This document shows, one piece after another, positions 54,303 to 63,886 of a stretch of 64,000 nucleotides of DNA. The stretch spans positions 372,001 to 436,000 of the forward strand of contig NZ_JAGGJU010000003.1 in NCBI RefSeq assembly GCF_017873095.1. The letters run 5' to 3'. Each line of letters opens with the position of its first letter. The first letter of the stretch is position 1. Source of the stretch: Heterorhizobium halophytocola. Lineage in GTDB: Bacteria; Pseudomonadota; Alphaproteobacteria; Rhizobiales; Rhizobiaceae. The notes beneath the pieces are model-generated. The model did no database searches, had not been told where the DNA came from, and saw only the letters and a list, made by a program, of their open reading frames with translations. The position numbers and the translations under genes are program-made.

Positions 54303-57300
54303 TCCGCTTCATCGATCCGAAAATTCTCCAGTCCACGGCCGTCGCGCCGCTGACGGTCTCCAACGTGCCGCAGGGCATCGATGCCTTCCTGCTCGCCGAA
54401 CTTGCGCGCGAGGGGCGGTCCGTCGCCTATATCGTCTCCGACGGCCAGCGGCTCTCCGACGTCGAGCAGGTGATCGGTTTTGCAGCGCCTGAGATTCCGG
54501 TGCTGACCTTGCCGGCCTGGGACTGTCTGCCCTATGACCGCGTGTCACCGTCCGCCGATGTGTCGGCCAGACGGCTCGCCGCCCTGTCTGGACTGATGGC
54601 GCATGCGAAAAAGCCGCATCCGGCGATCGTGCTGGTGACGGTCAATGCGGCGCTGCAGAAGATGGCGCCGGCCGAGGTGATCGAGAGCCTGGGCTTTTCG
54701 GCGAGACCCGGCCAGCAGATCAAGCTGGAGGACGTCGCCTCCCGGCTGGAGCGCAACGGGTTCGATCGCGTCGCCACCGTGCGCGAGGTCGGCGAGTTTG
54801 CCGTGCGCGGCGGCATTCTCGATGTTTTCGTCCCCGGTGCGGAAGAGCCGGTCCGGCTCGACTTCTTCGGCGATACGCTGGAGAGCATCCGTGCCTTCGA
54901 TCCGGCAAGCCAGCGCACCACCGGACAGGTCCGCTCGCTCGATCTCAATCCGATGAGCGAGGTCACGCTGACGCCGGAGACGATCAGCCGGTTCCGCAAG
55001 AATTACCTGTCGCTGTTCGGTGCCGCCACCCGAGACGACGCGCTTTATGCCGCCGTGTCGGAAGGTCGGCGCTATGCCGGCATGGAACACTGGCTGCCGC
55101 TGTTCTACGAGAATGTCTGCTCGGTCTTCGATTATCTCGACGGCTTCACCATCGTCACAGACCATACGGTACGGGAAGCCGCCGAAGAGCGCGCCAAGCT
55201 GATCCGCGACTATTTCGAGGCCCGGCATGCCTCCAGCGAACCGGGCAAGGGCCAGCTTTCCGGCGGCACGCCCTACAAGCCGATCCCGCCGGAACATCTC
55301 TATCTGGGCGCCGGCCAGTTCGGCCGCATGCTCGACACCGTCAATCCGATCCGGCTGACGCCCTTTGCCGAGCCGGAAAGCGGCGCGCGCCGCGTCGTCG
55401 AACTGCAGGCGCGGCAAAGCCCGCGCTGGGCCAAGGCGGCATTGGACGAAAGCGGCGAGGGCAGCCGCGTCAACGTCTTCGAGCAGGCGGTCAAATACGT
55501 CGCCAACAAGCGCGCCGACGGCTTCAAGGTCGTCATCACCGGCTGGTCCGAGGGATCGCTCGACCGGCTGCTGCAGGTGATGAACGAGCATGGCCTGGAG
55601 AACCTGACGCCGATCGCGGCGCTCAAGGATCTCGACACGCTGAAGAAGGGCCAGGCGGCGACCGCGGTCGTCTCGCTGGAGGCGGGCTTCGAGGCCGATG
55701 GGCTGATCGTCATCGGCGAGCAGGACATTCTCGGCGACCGCATGGTGCGCCGGACCAAGCGCCGCAAGCGCGCCGCCGACTTCATCTCGGAAGTGACCGC
55801 GCTGGAGGAAGGGTCGATCGTCGTCCATGCCGAACACGGCATCGGTCGCTTTATCGGGCTTCGAACGATCGAGGCGATCGGCGCGCCACATGCCTGTCTC
55901 GAATTGATGTATGCCGGCGAGGCCAAGCTCTTCCTGCCGGTCGAAAACATCGAGCTCCTGTCCCGCTACGGCTCCGAGACCTCCGACGCGCAGCTAGACA
56001 GGCTCGGCGGCGGCGCCTGGCAGATGCGCAAGGCCAAGCTGAAGAAGAACCTGCTCGACATGGCCGGCGGCCTGATCCGCGTCGCCGCCGAGCGGCTGAC
56101 GCGCAGCGCCCCGACCCTGACCACCACAGAAGGCTTCTACGACGAATTTTCCGCCCGCTTCCCCTATGACGAGACCGAGGACCAGATGAACGCCATCGAG
56201 GCGGTCCGCGGTGATCTGGGAGCCGGACGGCCGATGGACCGGCTGATCTGTGGCGATGTCGGCTTCGGCAAGACCGAAGTTGCGCTGCGCGCCGCCTTCA
56301 TCGCGGCGATGAACGGCGTTCAGGTGGCGGTCGTGGTGCCGACGACGCTGTTGGCCCGCCAGCATTTCAAGACCTTTTCCGAACGCTTCCGCGGCCTGCC
56401 GATCCGCATCCAGCAGGCCTCGCGCCTGGTTGGCACCAAGGAATTGAACCTCGTCAAGAAGGAGCTCGCCGAGGGCAAGACCGACATCGTCGTCGGCACC
56501 CATGCGCTGCTCGGCTCCAGCATCCAGTTTGCCAATCTGGGTTTGCTGATCATCGACGAGGAACAGCATTTCGGCGTCAAGCACAAGGAGCGGCTGAAGG
56601 ACCTGAAATCGGACGTCCACGTGCTGACGCTGTCGGCGACGCCGATTCCGCGTACGCTGCAGCTGGCCATGACCGGCGTGCGCGAACTGTCGCTGATCAC
56701 CACGGCACCCGTAGACCGCATGGCCGTGCGCACCTTCGTGTCGCCCTTCGATCCGCTTGTGATCCGCGAAACGCTGATGCGCGAGCATTATCGCGGTGGC
56801 CAGAGTTTCTATGTCTGCCCAAGGCTTGCCGATCTTCCGGAGATCCAGGCCTTCCTGCAATCGGATGTGCCGGAACTGAAGGTGGCGGTCGCCCATGGGC
56901 AGATGGCGGCAAGCGAACTCGAAGACATCATGAATGCTTTCTATGACGGGCGCTACGACGTGCTGCTGTCGACGACCATCGTCGAATCGGGCCTGGACGT
57001 GCCGACCGCCAACACCATGATCGTCCATAGGGCGGACATGTTCGGTCTCGCCCAGCTCTACCAGCTGCGCGGCCGCGTCGGGCGTTCAAAGGTGCGGGCT
57101 TTCGCGCTTTTGACGCTGCCGGTCAACAAGCTGCTGACGACCACCGCCGAGCGGCGGCTGAAGGTGCTGCAGTCGCTCGACACGCTGGGCGCCGGTTTCC
57201 AGCTGGCAAGCCACGACCTCGACATTCGCGGCGCCGGCAATCTGCTCGGCGAAGAACAGTCGGGCCATATCAAGGAAGTCGGCTTCGAGCTCTATCAGAC

Positions 57301-57811
57301 GATGCTGGAAGAGGCGGTCGCCGAGGTAAAGGGCGATCCGGACATCCAGGACAGCAGCTGGTCGCCGCAGATCTCCGTCGGCACCTCGGTGATGATCCCG
57401 GACGAATACGTGCCGGACCTGCATCTGCGTCTGGCGCTCTACCGTCGTCTCGGCGAAGTGACCGAGCTCTCCGATATCGACGGTTTCGGCGCGGAGATGA
57501 TCGACCGGTTCGGCCCCTTGCCGCCCGAGGTCCAGAGCCTGTTGAAGGTCGTCTATATCAAGGCGCTCTGCCGCAAGGCCAATGTCGAAAAGCTCGAGGC
57601 CGGGCCGAAGGGCGTGGTCGTGCAGTTCCGCAACAAGGAATTCCCCAATCCGGCGGCACTTGTCGGCTATATCGGCAAGCAGGGCACCATGGCGAAGATC
57701 CGCCCCGACCATTCGGTCTTCCTCACCCGCGACCTGCCGACGCCTGAAAAACGCCTGCAGGGCGCGGCCGTGGTGATGACGCAGCTGGCGGAGCTTGCGA
57801 AGGCGGTCTGA
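54299..57811 (+). CDS. mfd: Transcription-repair coupling factor Mfd
   Basis: An 1170-residue translocase that removes RNA polymerase stalled at DNA lesions and recruits UvrA. It has an N-terminal UvrB-like region (LPAWDCLPYDRVSPS, RGGILDVFVPG), the RNA polymerase interaction domain (HAEHGIGRFIGL), helicase motif I GDVGFGKTEVALRA near residue 653, DEEQHFG near 752, SATPIPRTLQLAMTG, and a C-terminal TRCF domain (VPDLHLRLALYRRL). The length matches the family. The start overlaps the sdhE stop (ATGA). The gap after it has no clear terminator. Confidence 0.97.
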   Translation: MIRFIDPKILQSTAVAPLTVSNVPQGIDAFLLAELAREGRSVAYIVSDGQRLSDVEQVIGFAAPEIPVLTLPAWDCLPYDRVSPSADVSARRLAALSGLMAHAKKPHPAIVLVTVNAALQKMAPAEVIESLGFSARPGQQIKLEDVASRLERNGFDRVATVREVGEFAVRGGILDVFVPGAEEPVRLDFFGDTLESIRAFDPASQRTTGQVRSLDLNPMSEVTLTPETISRFRKNYLSLFGAATRDDALYAAVSEGRRYAGMEHWLPLFYENVCSVFDYLDGFTIVTDHTVREAAEERAKLIRDYFEARHASSEPGKGQLSGGTPYKPIPPEHLYLGAGQFGRMLDTVNPIRLTPFAEPESGARRVVELQARQSPRWAKAALDESGEGSRVNVFEQAVKYVANKRADGFKVVITGWSEGSLDRLLQVMNEHGLENLTPIAALKDLDTLKKGQAATAVVSLEAGFEADGLIVIGEQDILGDRMVRRTKRRKRAADFISEVTALEEGSIVVHAEHGIGRFIGLRTIEAIGAPHACLELMYAGEAKLFLPVENIELLSRYGSETSDAQLDRLGGGAWQMRKAKLKKNLLDMAGGLIRVAAERLTRSAPTLTTTEGFYDEFSARFPYDETEDQMNAIEAVRGDLGAGRPMDRLICGDVGFGKTEVALRAAFIAAMNGVQVAVVVPTTLLARQHFKTFSERFRGLPIRIQQASRLVGTKELNLVKKELAEGKTDIVVGTHALLGSSIQFANLGLLIIDEEQHFGVKHKERLKDLKSDVHVLTLSATPIPRTLQLAMTGVRELSLITTAPVDRMAVRTFVSPFDPLVIRETLMREHYRGGQSFYVCPRLADLPEIQAFLQSDVPELKVAVAHGQMAASELEDIMNAFYDGRYDVLLSTTIVESGLDVPTANTMIVHRADMFGLAQLYQLRGRVGRSKVRAFALLTLPVNKLLTTTAERRLKVLQSLDTLGAGFQLASHDLDIRGAGNLLGEEQSGHIKEVGFELYQTMLEEAVAEVKGDPDIQDSSWSPQISVGTSVMIPDEYVPDLHLRLALYRRLGEVTELSDIDGFGAEMIDRFGPLPPEVQSLLKVVYIKALCRKANVEKLEAGPKGVVVQFRNKEFPNPAALVGYIGKQGTMAKIRPDHSVFLTRDLPTPEKRLQGAAVVMTQLAELAKAV

Positions 57812-57918
57812 CGGGGACACCAGAGCGGACGGGCGACAGTGGCATCGGCAGGCTCACCTTGTCGCCGGAGATCAGCTAACAGAGGCGATCGCTCATGGCA
57901 AAACCCCGGCGGACTGAA

Positions 57919-58425
57919 CTACCGACGTTCATCGGGCCCTGATTCATCGCCATTTTCGATGTCCTTCGGCAGGATCAACGGTACGGCTGCGAGAATGATC
58001 AGGACAAGCACGGTCGAAAGGATCGCCGTTGCTTCCAGGCCGAGCCCTGCGATCACGCCGATGCCGGCCGTGGCCCAGATATTGGCGGCTGTGGTCAGCC
58101 CCTCGATCTGATGCCTCGACGAGCGCACCATGATGGCGCCGGCGCCCAGAAAACCAATGCCCTGGATGATGCCCTGCAAGACGCGCGAAAGGTCGCCGGT
58201 CTGCATGCCGATCTGCAGCGGGCCGATGACGAAAAGAGCCGCGCCGACGGCAACCAGCATATGCGTCCGGACCCCCGCACTTCTGCGCTTGCGCTCCCGC
58301 TCATAACCGAGGATGCCGCCGAGGACCGCGGCAATGACAAGACGGACGGTGACAAGCGTGACGGTAGAGAGGTCAGGGAGATCGGAGAATTCCTGCGTGA
58401 CACTCGACCAAAACTGCTCTCCCAT
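57919..58425 (-). CDS. MgtC/SapB family membrane protein
   Basis: A 168-residue membrane protein with four to five helices of the MgtC/SapB family. It has LVIAAVLGGILGYERERKRRSAG, GVRTHMLVAVGAALFV, LQGIIQGIGFLGAGAIM and GLTTAANIWATAGIGVIAGL, all in the conserved N-terminal domain. The C-terminal ACT-like domain of long MgtC is absent. Possible roles are magnesium-limited growth or acid tolerance; this cannot be told here. The methionine at 58425 follows GGGGACAG; the longer open frame upstream runs through the DMT remnant and is not real. Confidence 0.88.
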   Translation of the reverse strand: MGEQFWSSVTQEFSDLPDLSTVTLVTVRLVIAAVLGGILGYERERKRRSAGVRTHMLVAVGAALFVIGPLQIGMQTGDLSRVLQGIIQGIGFLGAGAIMVRSSRHQIEGLTTAANIWATAGIGVIAGLGLEATAILSTVLVLIILAAVPLILPKDIENGDESGPDERR

Positions 58426-58541
58426 CAGCTGTCCCCACTCTCGTTCTCGGATGTGTCTTTTCGACCCGGATACCATGCCGGGAGATCGGCGACAAATGTG
58501 CTTGAGACGGGGACAGGCAGGCGCACACCGGCAGGAGAGGA

Positions 58542-58652
58542 TCAGGGCGTATCGAGCGCCTCGCAATTCCCCTCTATCGGCAGATAGCCGAAGAACAGAT
58601 AGCCGAAGGCAATCGCCCAAAGCATCTCGCTGTACTGGATCGGACTGTTCAC
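58542..58652 (-). pseudogene. Remnant of a DMT/EamA transporter gene
   Basis: Read on the minus strand, this piece gives SPIQYSEMLWAIAFGYLFFG, nearly the same as GPIQYSQMLWAIAFGYLIFG in the intact DMT gene 1.7 kb away. The 61 bases 58586-58646 and 60256-60316 differ at only about eight to ten positions by eye. Nothing else of the gene is present: about 36 codons up to a TGA at 58542-58544. It is a decayed partial copy. Confidence 0.75.
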
Positions 58653-58833
58653 GGACGAATTTTGCACTGGTCAGCCACCATGGAATCGGGCGAGGAAGGG
58701 GCAGGGCAAGCCCATGCCTCCCCCCTCCATCCGGGGCAGCATCGATCATGCAGGGTATTTGATTTCAGAGCCGACCTTTCGGGCGCTCGCATAAGGAGGG
58801 ATTGCAAGAACGGCCCGCACAGGAGGTTCTTCA

Positions 58834-59553
58834 ATGGCATTATCCGCTCCCATATTCATGCTCAAACGAAAAGCCAAGCTGATGTCCCGCAGGGACAAGA
58901 TGAAGCTTGGCGATGCTCTCGATCGCGTTGCGCGCGCCGAGGGCTATAACGCATGGAGCCATTTGGCCGGCTCCATCGGTACGGACGGGCGAACGCAGGA
59001 TCTTGCGCAACTGGCGCGGTTTGTTGCCGGCGAAACCGTGCTGATCGGCGCCCGGCCAGGCCAGGGCAAGACACTGTTCGGATTGCGTCTTTTGATTGCC
59101 GCCGCGAAAACGGGTCGCACCGGCGCCTTCTTCACGCTCGATTATACGCAACGCGACTTTGACGCGCGGCTTTCACGGCTCGGGACAAACAGGGACCAGC
59201 TCGGGCCAGATTTTGCCTTTCACGATTCCGACGGGATCAATGCGGACTATATCATCGCGGCCCTGGCTGAAGCCGGGGCTGGCAGCATTGGCGTCATCGA
59301 CTATCTGCAACTGCTCGACCAGCGTCGCGACAATCCACCCTTGCAGGACCAGATCGCGGCACTGAAGGCGTTTGCGAGGTCCAGCGGCGTCATACTCGTC
59401 TTCATTTCACAGATCGACCGAATGTTCGACGACAGCGGACGGACACTGCCGGACCTCTCCGACATCCGGCTGCCAAACCATCTCGACCTCCAGCTATTCG
59501 ACAAATTCGTCTTCCTGAATGCCGGTGAAACGGGTTTCCGGGACGCGGCGTAG
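58834..59553 (+). CDS. Stand-alone DnaB-like RecA-fold ATPase
   Basis: A 239-residue protein. Residues 72-80 are a Walker A (GARPGQGKT), 151-162 a Walker B (SIGVIDYLQLLD), 191-196 ISQIDR as in the DnaB sensor region, and 209-230 resemble the end of the DnaB helicase domain. So it is close to the C-terminal domain of replicative helicase without the N-terminal primase-binding domain. The first 45 residues are basic and helical (KLGDALDRVARAEGYNAWSH) and do not match DnaB. The ATG at 58834 has a perfect AGGAGG at 58821-58826. Similar alphaproteobacterial proteins are, as I recall, annotated as DNA helicase; activity is unknown. It is a single gene with no replication genes around it. Confidence 0.8.
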   Translation: MALSAPIFMLKRKAKLMSRRDKMKLGDALDRVARAEGYNAWSHLAGSIGTDGRTQDLAQLARFVAGETVLIGARPGQGKTLFGLRLLIAAAKTGRTGAFFTLDYTQRDFDARLSRLGTNRDQLGPDFAFHDSDGINADYIIAALAEAGAGSIGVIDYLQLLDQRRDNPPLQDQIAALKAFARSSGVILVFISQIDRMFDDSGRTLPDLSDIRLPNHLDLQLFDKFVFLNAGETGFRDAA

Positions 59554-59610
59554 ACGCGGCAATTCCGGGACGCGACCCGGCTGGCACGATCGGCTGCCTG
59601 GCATGCTCGG

Positions 59611-60003
59611 TCAACCCTCGGCCTTGCAGACCGCCTGCAGCTTGTTGCCGTCCGGGTCGCGGACATAGGCTGCATAATAGTTCGGGCCATAGTGTCGGCA
59701 AAGGCCGGGCTGGCCTTCGCTCATGCCGCCGAGCCTCAGCGCCTGCGCATGAAACTGGTCGACCTGATCGCGCGTGTCGGCGAGAAACGCCACATGCGTC
59801 CCGTTGCCCCAGGTGGCGGGTCGACCGTCGTCCGGCGGGTAGAGAAACAGCGTCGGCAACTCGCCGTTCTTCTCGTAGGCCGGCGCCTTTTCGGGCGGTC
59901 GTGGCAAGCGGGCGAAGCCGAGGACACCGAGGACGCTGTCATAGAAGCGGATCGACCGGTCCTTGTCGTTCGTTCCGAGGGTGATGTGGCTGAGAACCGA
60001 CAT
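59611..60003 (-). CDS. VOC/glyoxalase-family protein
   Basis: A 130-residue vicinal oxygen chelate protein. The paired beta-alpha-beta-beta-beta units show in SHITLGTNDKDRSIRFYDSV and YAAYVRDPDGNKLQAVC. Likely metal ligands are the His near the N-terminus, a His in GTHVAFLA and a Glu equivalent that is unclear at the C-terminus. Substrate unknown; relatives range from glyoxalases to antibiotic resistance proteins. The methionine at 60003 gives the family N-terminus (MSVLSHITLG). It is followed upstream on the same strand by the DMT gene 85 bases away. Confidence 0.85.
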   Translation of the reverse strand: MSVLSHITLGTNDKDRSIRFYDSVLGVLGFARLPRPPEKAPAYEKNGELPTLFLYPPDDGRPATWGNGTHVAFLADTRDQVDQFHAQALRLGGMSEGQPGLCRHYGPNYYAAYVRDPDGNKLQAVCKAEG

Positions 60004-60088
60004 CGCATGCGCCTTTCGCCTAGCCTTGTCTATACCCGGATAGAACCGGACTTTGCCGCGCGTGTCGATGCGACGGGCGCCTCCTGCG

Positions 60089-61030
60089 CTAGCCTTCAGT
60101 GCTCTCGTCTTCCGGCACCATCGCCAGCGCGCCTTCGGCATTCGGGCCGACCGACGGGGGCAGGGCGACGTCGCGGACGCGTTCGCGGGCGATGGTCATA
60201 AGGCCCGAGCCGACGATCAGCACGATGCCGGCGACCATCGGCAGGTCGATATGGTCGCCGAAGATCAGGTAGCCGAACGCGATCGCCCAGAGCATCTGGC
60301 TGTACTGGATCGGACCGATGACGGCCGCGGGCGCCCGGGCTGCGGCGAACATCATGAAGATATTGCCGACGCCGCCCAGGATGCCATAGGCGGCCAGCAG
60401 CAGCCAGTCGCTGCCGACCGGCGTCGCATAGTCCGGGATCATCGCGATACCGCAGATCACCAGTCCGCCCCAGAGGCCGGCGCCATACAGCGAGATATTC
60501 TTCTCGCTCGGCCCGATCGCGCGGTAGATGACGATCGACAAGGCGCCGCCCATGCCGGCGAAGATCGCGCCCAGATGGCCGATCGACAATTCGCGAAAGC
60601 CGGGCCGGAGGACCACGAGCACGCCGAGGAAGCCGATCGCCACCGCCCCCCAGCGCCGGACCCCGACCGTCTCCTTCAGGAACACGACACTCATGATCGT
60701 CACGAAGGACGGTAGCAGGAAGATCAGGCAGAAGGCCTCGGCCATCGACAGATGGGTAAAGGCGGTGACCGATCCGATGATCCCGACGCCCGAGGCAAAG
60801 AAGCGGACGATCCACAGCGGCCAGTTGTTGGTGCGGAACATGTCGACATAGCGGTCGCCTTTCCGCAACAGGAAGGGCAGGCAGGCTATGCCGAACAGCG
60901 CGCCGAAAAAGCCGGATTCATAAGGCGTGATCCGCCCCTCGATGAGCTTGACCGAGGCGTCGGAGATCGAATAGGCGGCAAAACCTGCAAAGGCGATCAG
61001 GATACCGGTGAAAATGCTGTCGGCGCGCAC
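60089..61030 (-). CDS. DMT-superfamily (EamA) transporter
   Basis: A 313-residue permease with ten membrane helices in two EamA repeats. It has GILIAFAGFAAYSISDASVK in the first helix, LKETVGVRRWGAVAIGFLGV in the middle, and GPIQYSQMLWAIAFGYLIFG in the second repeat. The start is a GTG at 61028-61030. Bacterial members export amino acids or metabolites; substrate unknown. A 61-base piece of this gene recurs in the remnant at 58586-58646. Confidence 0.9.
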   Translation of the reverse strand: MRADSIFTGILIAFAGFAAYSISDASVKLIEGRITPYESGFFGALFGIACLPFLLRKGDRYVDMFRTNNWPLWIVRFFASGVGIIGSVTAFTHLSMAEAFCLIFLLPSFVTIMSVVFLKETVGVRRWGAVAIGFLGVLVVLRPGFRELSIGHLGAIFAGMGGALSIVIYRAIGPSEKNISLYGAGLWGGLVICGIAMIPDYATPVGSDWLLLAAYGILGGVGNIFMMFAAARAPAAVIGPIQYSQMLWAIAFGYLIFGDHIDLPMVAGIVLIVGSGLMTIARERVRDVALPPSVGPNAEGALAMVPEDESTEG

Positions 61031-61093
61031 GGACGAGATCCCTGACGATGGGGGGAGGCGTGATGCCCTGCTTAGGACCGCAGGTCCTGCGCG

Positions 61094-61765
61094 TCAATTC
61101 AGTTTATTGTGCGCTGCACTCTTCTCTTCGGCCAGCTCCCGGAAGGCACTGGCGAGCACCTGCTGCGGCTGGGCGCCGGAGACCGCATATTGCTGGTCGA
61201 GAATGAAAAAGGGCACGCCGTTGACGCCCATCTTCTGGGCAGCCTCGATCTCGGCCAAGACGTGGTCCGCATCGGCATCGCTGTCGAGCAGGCGGCCGAT
61301 CAGCGCCGCATCGAGCCCGGCCGCCGTGGCAATCTCCAGCAGAACGGCGCGGTCGCCGATATTGCGGCCTTCCTCGAAATTGGCCCTGAACAGGGCGGAT
61401 ACGACCGTGTCCTGATGTTCGCGGCTCTCGGTGCCGGCCCAGTGGATCAGGCGGTGGGCATCGAGCGTGTTCGGGCCGACCTTGATCGCGGCGAAGTCGA
61501 AGTTTATCCCGACCTCCTCGCCGAGCGCTGCAAGCTTGGCATGTGCCTCGTCCATCGCCGCCTTGCCGCCGAGCTTTTCGGCCAGCACCGTCTGGTGGTC
61601 GACGCCTTCGGCCGGATAGTCCGGATTGAGCCGGTAGGGACGCCAGTTGACGTCGATGCCGATCTCGTCCTGGACATCGGCGATCGCAAGATCGAGCCTG
61701 GCCTTGCCGAGATAGCACCATGGGCAGACCACGTCGGAGACGATATCGATGGTGATGCGGGCCAT
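61094..61765 (-). CDS. DsbA-family thioredoxin-fold protein (FrnE-like)
   Basis: A 223-residue protein of the DsbA/FrnE family. The redox motif CPWC is at residues 14-17 (DVVCPWCYLG), with the cis-proline in GVNGVPFFILDQQYAVSGAQ. There is no signal peptide, so it is cytoplasmic, as for FrnE-like oxidoreductases and some 2-hydroxychromene-type isomerases. The gap to the DMT gene downstream on the same strand is 63 bases. Confidence 0.9.
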   Translation of the reverse strand: MARITIDIVSDVVCPWCYLGKARLDLAIADVQDEIGIDVNWRPYRLNPDYPAEGVDHQTVLAEKLGGKAAMDEAHAKLAALGEEVGINFDFAAIKVGPNTLDAHRLIHWAGTESREHQDTVVSALFRANFEEGRNIGDRAVLLEIATAAGLDAALIGRLLDSDADADHVLAEIEAAQKMGVNGVPFFILDQQYAVSGAQPQQVLASAFRELAEEKSAAHNKLN

Positions 61766-61883
61766 GATGGGTCCTTTCAGGCACGTAAAGCGTGGGCGAG
61801 CCAGGCGTTGGATTGGTCGACGAGGTAGGTCATCGCCACCGCAACTTCAATCGCCGATGGTTCGTTTTTGAGCGGGGTCGTGG

Positions 61884-63695
61884 CTATTTCTGTGCGCTCG
61901 CGTCATACCAGACCGGCAGCTGGTAGCCGTAGAGCGGCGTCTCGTCCGGATGTCCGATATGCTTCCAGTGCGCCACCCACTGGCTGTCGACATGGTAGAG
62001 CGGCACGACATAGTGGCCGGCGACCAGCAGGCGGTCGAGCGCCCGCACGGCGACCTCGAAATCCTCCTGGCTGCGCGCATCGACCAGCGCGTTGATCGCC
62101 TTGTCGACATTCGGATCGGCAACGCCGGCATAGTTGAAGGAGCCCTGCGCATCGCGCGAGGCGGAACCCCAGCGGTTAAACTGCTCGGCCCCCGGCGACA
62201 GCGAGGAGGTGTAGGACTTGACGATCATGTCATAGTCGAAGCTGTTGGAGCGGGCCTGGTACTGGGCGTCGTCGACGGTGCGGATCGCCATGGCGACGCC
62301 GATCAGCTGCAAGGTGCGCTGGTAGGCGATCGCCATCTTTTCCTGATCGGGGCTCTGGGTCATCACCTCGAAAGCGAGCTGGCGGCCATTCTTGTCGACC
62401 ATCTTCGCGCCCTTGATCGTGTAGCCCGCCTGTTTCAGCAGATTGACCGCCGCGCGCAGGTTCTTCCGGTCTGCGCCCGAGCCGTCACTGGCCGGAAGCG
62501 TGTATTCACCCTCGAGCAGCGTCGGCGGCATGGCTTTGGCGGCATCGCCCAGCAGCGCAAGTTCGCTGTCATTGGCCGCATTGCCATAGGCGCCGAGCGC
62601 GGAATTCTGCCAGAAGCTTTCGGTGCGCTGATAGGCGCTGTCGAACAGGTTCTTGTTCAGCCAGTGGAAGTCGAAAGCGATCGACAGGGCTTCGCGCACC
62701 TTCTCGTCGGCAAAGATCGGCCGTCTCGTGTTGAAGACGAAGCCGAGCATGCCGGTCGGCAGGCCGGACTTGAATTCCTCCTTCACCACGTCGCCCGCGC
62801 TGGCGGCCGGAAAATCGTAGGCCCGCTCCCAGTGACCGGCGCTGCCGTCGGGATAGACATCGACATTGCCTTTCTTGAAGGCCTCGAACAGGGTGGAATC
62901 CTGGAGGAAGTAGGACACCGAAATTTCATCGTAATTGTCGAAGCCGACCTTGGAGGGAATGTCCTTGCCCCAATAGTTTGGGTCGCGTTCCCAGGTGATC
63001 TTCTCGCCTGGCTGCAGCGACTTGATCTTGTACGGGCCGGAGGCGACGCGGCTTTCCAGCGACGACTGGTCGAAGCTGTCGGGATCGATCGCGTGCTTCG
63101 GCAGCACCGGCGACATGGCGATCAGCAGCGGTGTCTCGCGGTTGGCCTGGTCGTTGAAGGTGAAGCGCACGGTGTGCTCGTCGATCTTGTCGATCTTGTC
63201 GATCACCTTCATCCGGCTCGAATAGGGCGGGCGACCCTTGTCGGCGAGCAGGTTGAAGGAGAAGATCACGTCGTCGGCCGTCACCGGCTCGCCGTCGTTC
63301 CAGTGCGCCTTGGGGTTGAGGTTGAACTGGATATAGCTGCGGTCGTCGTCCCATTCGACGCTTTCGGCGAGCAGCGGATAGAGGCTGAAGGGTTCGGCTG
63401 AGCTCCGCTGCATCAGCGATTCATAGAAGAGATTCCCGTATTCCGGGTCCCAGATGCCGCGGGCGCTTGTGCGCATGCCTTTCAGCACGAAGGGGTTCAG
63501 CGCGTCGAAGGTGCCGACCACCCCATAGGCGATCTTGCCGCCCTTCTTGACGTTCGGGTCCGCATAGGAAAAATGCTGAAAGTCTGAAGGCAGCGCCGGG
63601 GCGCCATGCATCGCGATGCCACCGAGCGTTTCGGCCGATGCCGACGCCGGCAGGCCGGCGCAAAGGAGAAGGGTGGCAGCAAGGATCTGTCGCAA
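61884..63695 (-). CDS. YejA-like peptide ABC importer binding protein
   Basis: A 603-residue periplasmic binding protein of family SBP_bac_5. The signal peptide is MRQILAATLLLCAGLPASAS with cleavage near ASA, and there is no lipobox. GIAMHGAPALPSDFQHFSYA, typical of YejA, follows; NPKAHWNDGEPVTADDVIFS is the SBP_bac_5 signature. In rhizobia two yejA copies stand before yejBEF, which suggests that the permease and ATPase genes could lie near; none are in this window downstream of it (that strand leads to the DsbA-like gene). It may be an orphan copy. Confidence 0.9.
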   Translation of the reverse strand: MRQILAATLLLCAGLPASASAETLGGIAMHGAPALPSDFQHFSYADPNVKKGGKIAYGVVGTFDALNPFVLKGMRTSARGIWDPEYGNLFYESLMQRSSAEPFSLYPLLAESVEWDDDRSYIQFNLNPKAHWNDGEPVTADDVIFSFNLLADKGRPPYSSRMKVIDKIDKIDEHTVRFTFNDQANRETPLLIAMSPVLPKHAIDPDSFDQSSLESRVASGPYKIKSLQPGEKITWERDPNYWGKDIPSKVGFDNYDEISVSYFLQDSTLFEAFKKGNVDVYPDGSAGHWERAYDFPAASAGDVVKEEFKSGLPTGMLGFVFNTRRPIFADEKVREALSIAFDFHWLNKNLFDSAYQRTESFWQNSALGAYGNAANDSELALLGDAAKAMPPTLLEGEYTLPASDGSGADRKNLRAAVNLLKQAGYTIKGAKMVDKNGRQLAFEVMTQSPDQEKMAIAYQRTLQLIGVAMAIRTVDDAQYQARSNSFDYDMIVKSYTSSLSPGAEQFNRWGSASRDAQGSFNYAGVADPNVDKAINALVDARSQEDFEVAVRALDRLLVAGHYVVPLYHVDSQWVAHWKHIGHPDETPLYGYQLPVWYDASAQK

Positions 63696-63872
63696 GAGGC
63701 GGCCTTTCGTCTTTCTGTTCGGAATCGCGCATGCACGGTTTTAAAAGCTTAGCACGGCCGTCCCATATTGGCAGCGTCGGCCCCCGGATAATGCGGGATC
63801 GTGGCGCCAGGGCGGCTGCGGATAAAGAAAAGCTGGAAATTCCGGTCCCTGCATTGTAACTGAATGCCTCAG

Positions 63873-63886
63873 ATGACCCAGGTCAT
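63873..63886. promoter_or_regulatory. Palindrome ATGACC-CA-GGTCAT
   Basis: ATGACC (63873-63878) and GGTCAT (63881-63886) are perfect inverted arms separated by two bases, in the 292-base gap between the divergent YejA-like gene and the gene that starts at 63988. It has the size and symmetry of a dimeric regulator site. I cannot name the regulator. Confidence 0.45.
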
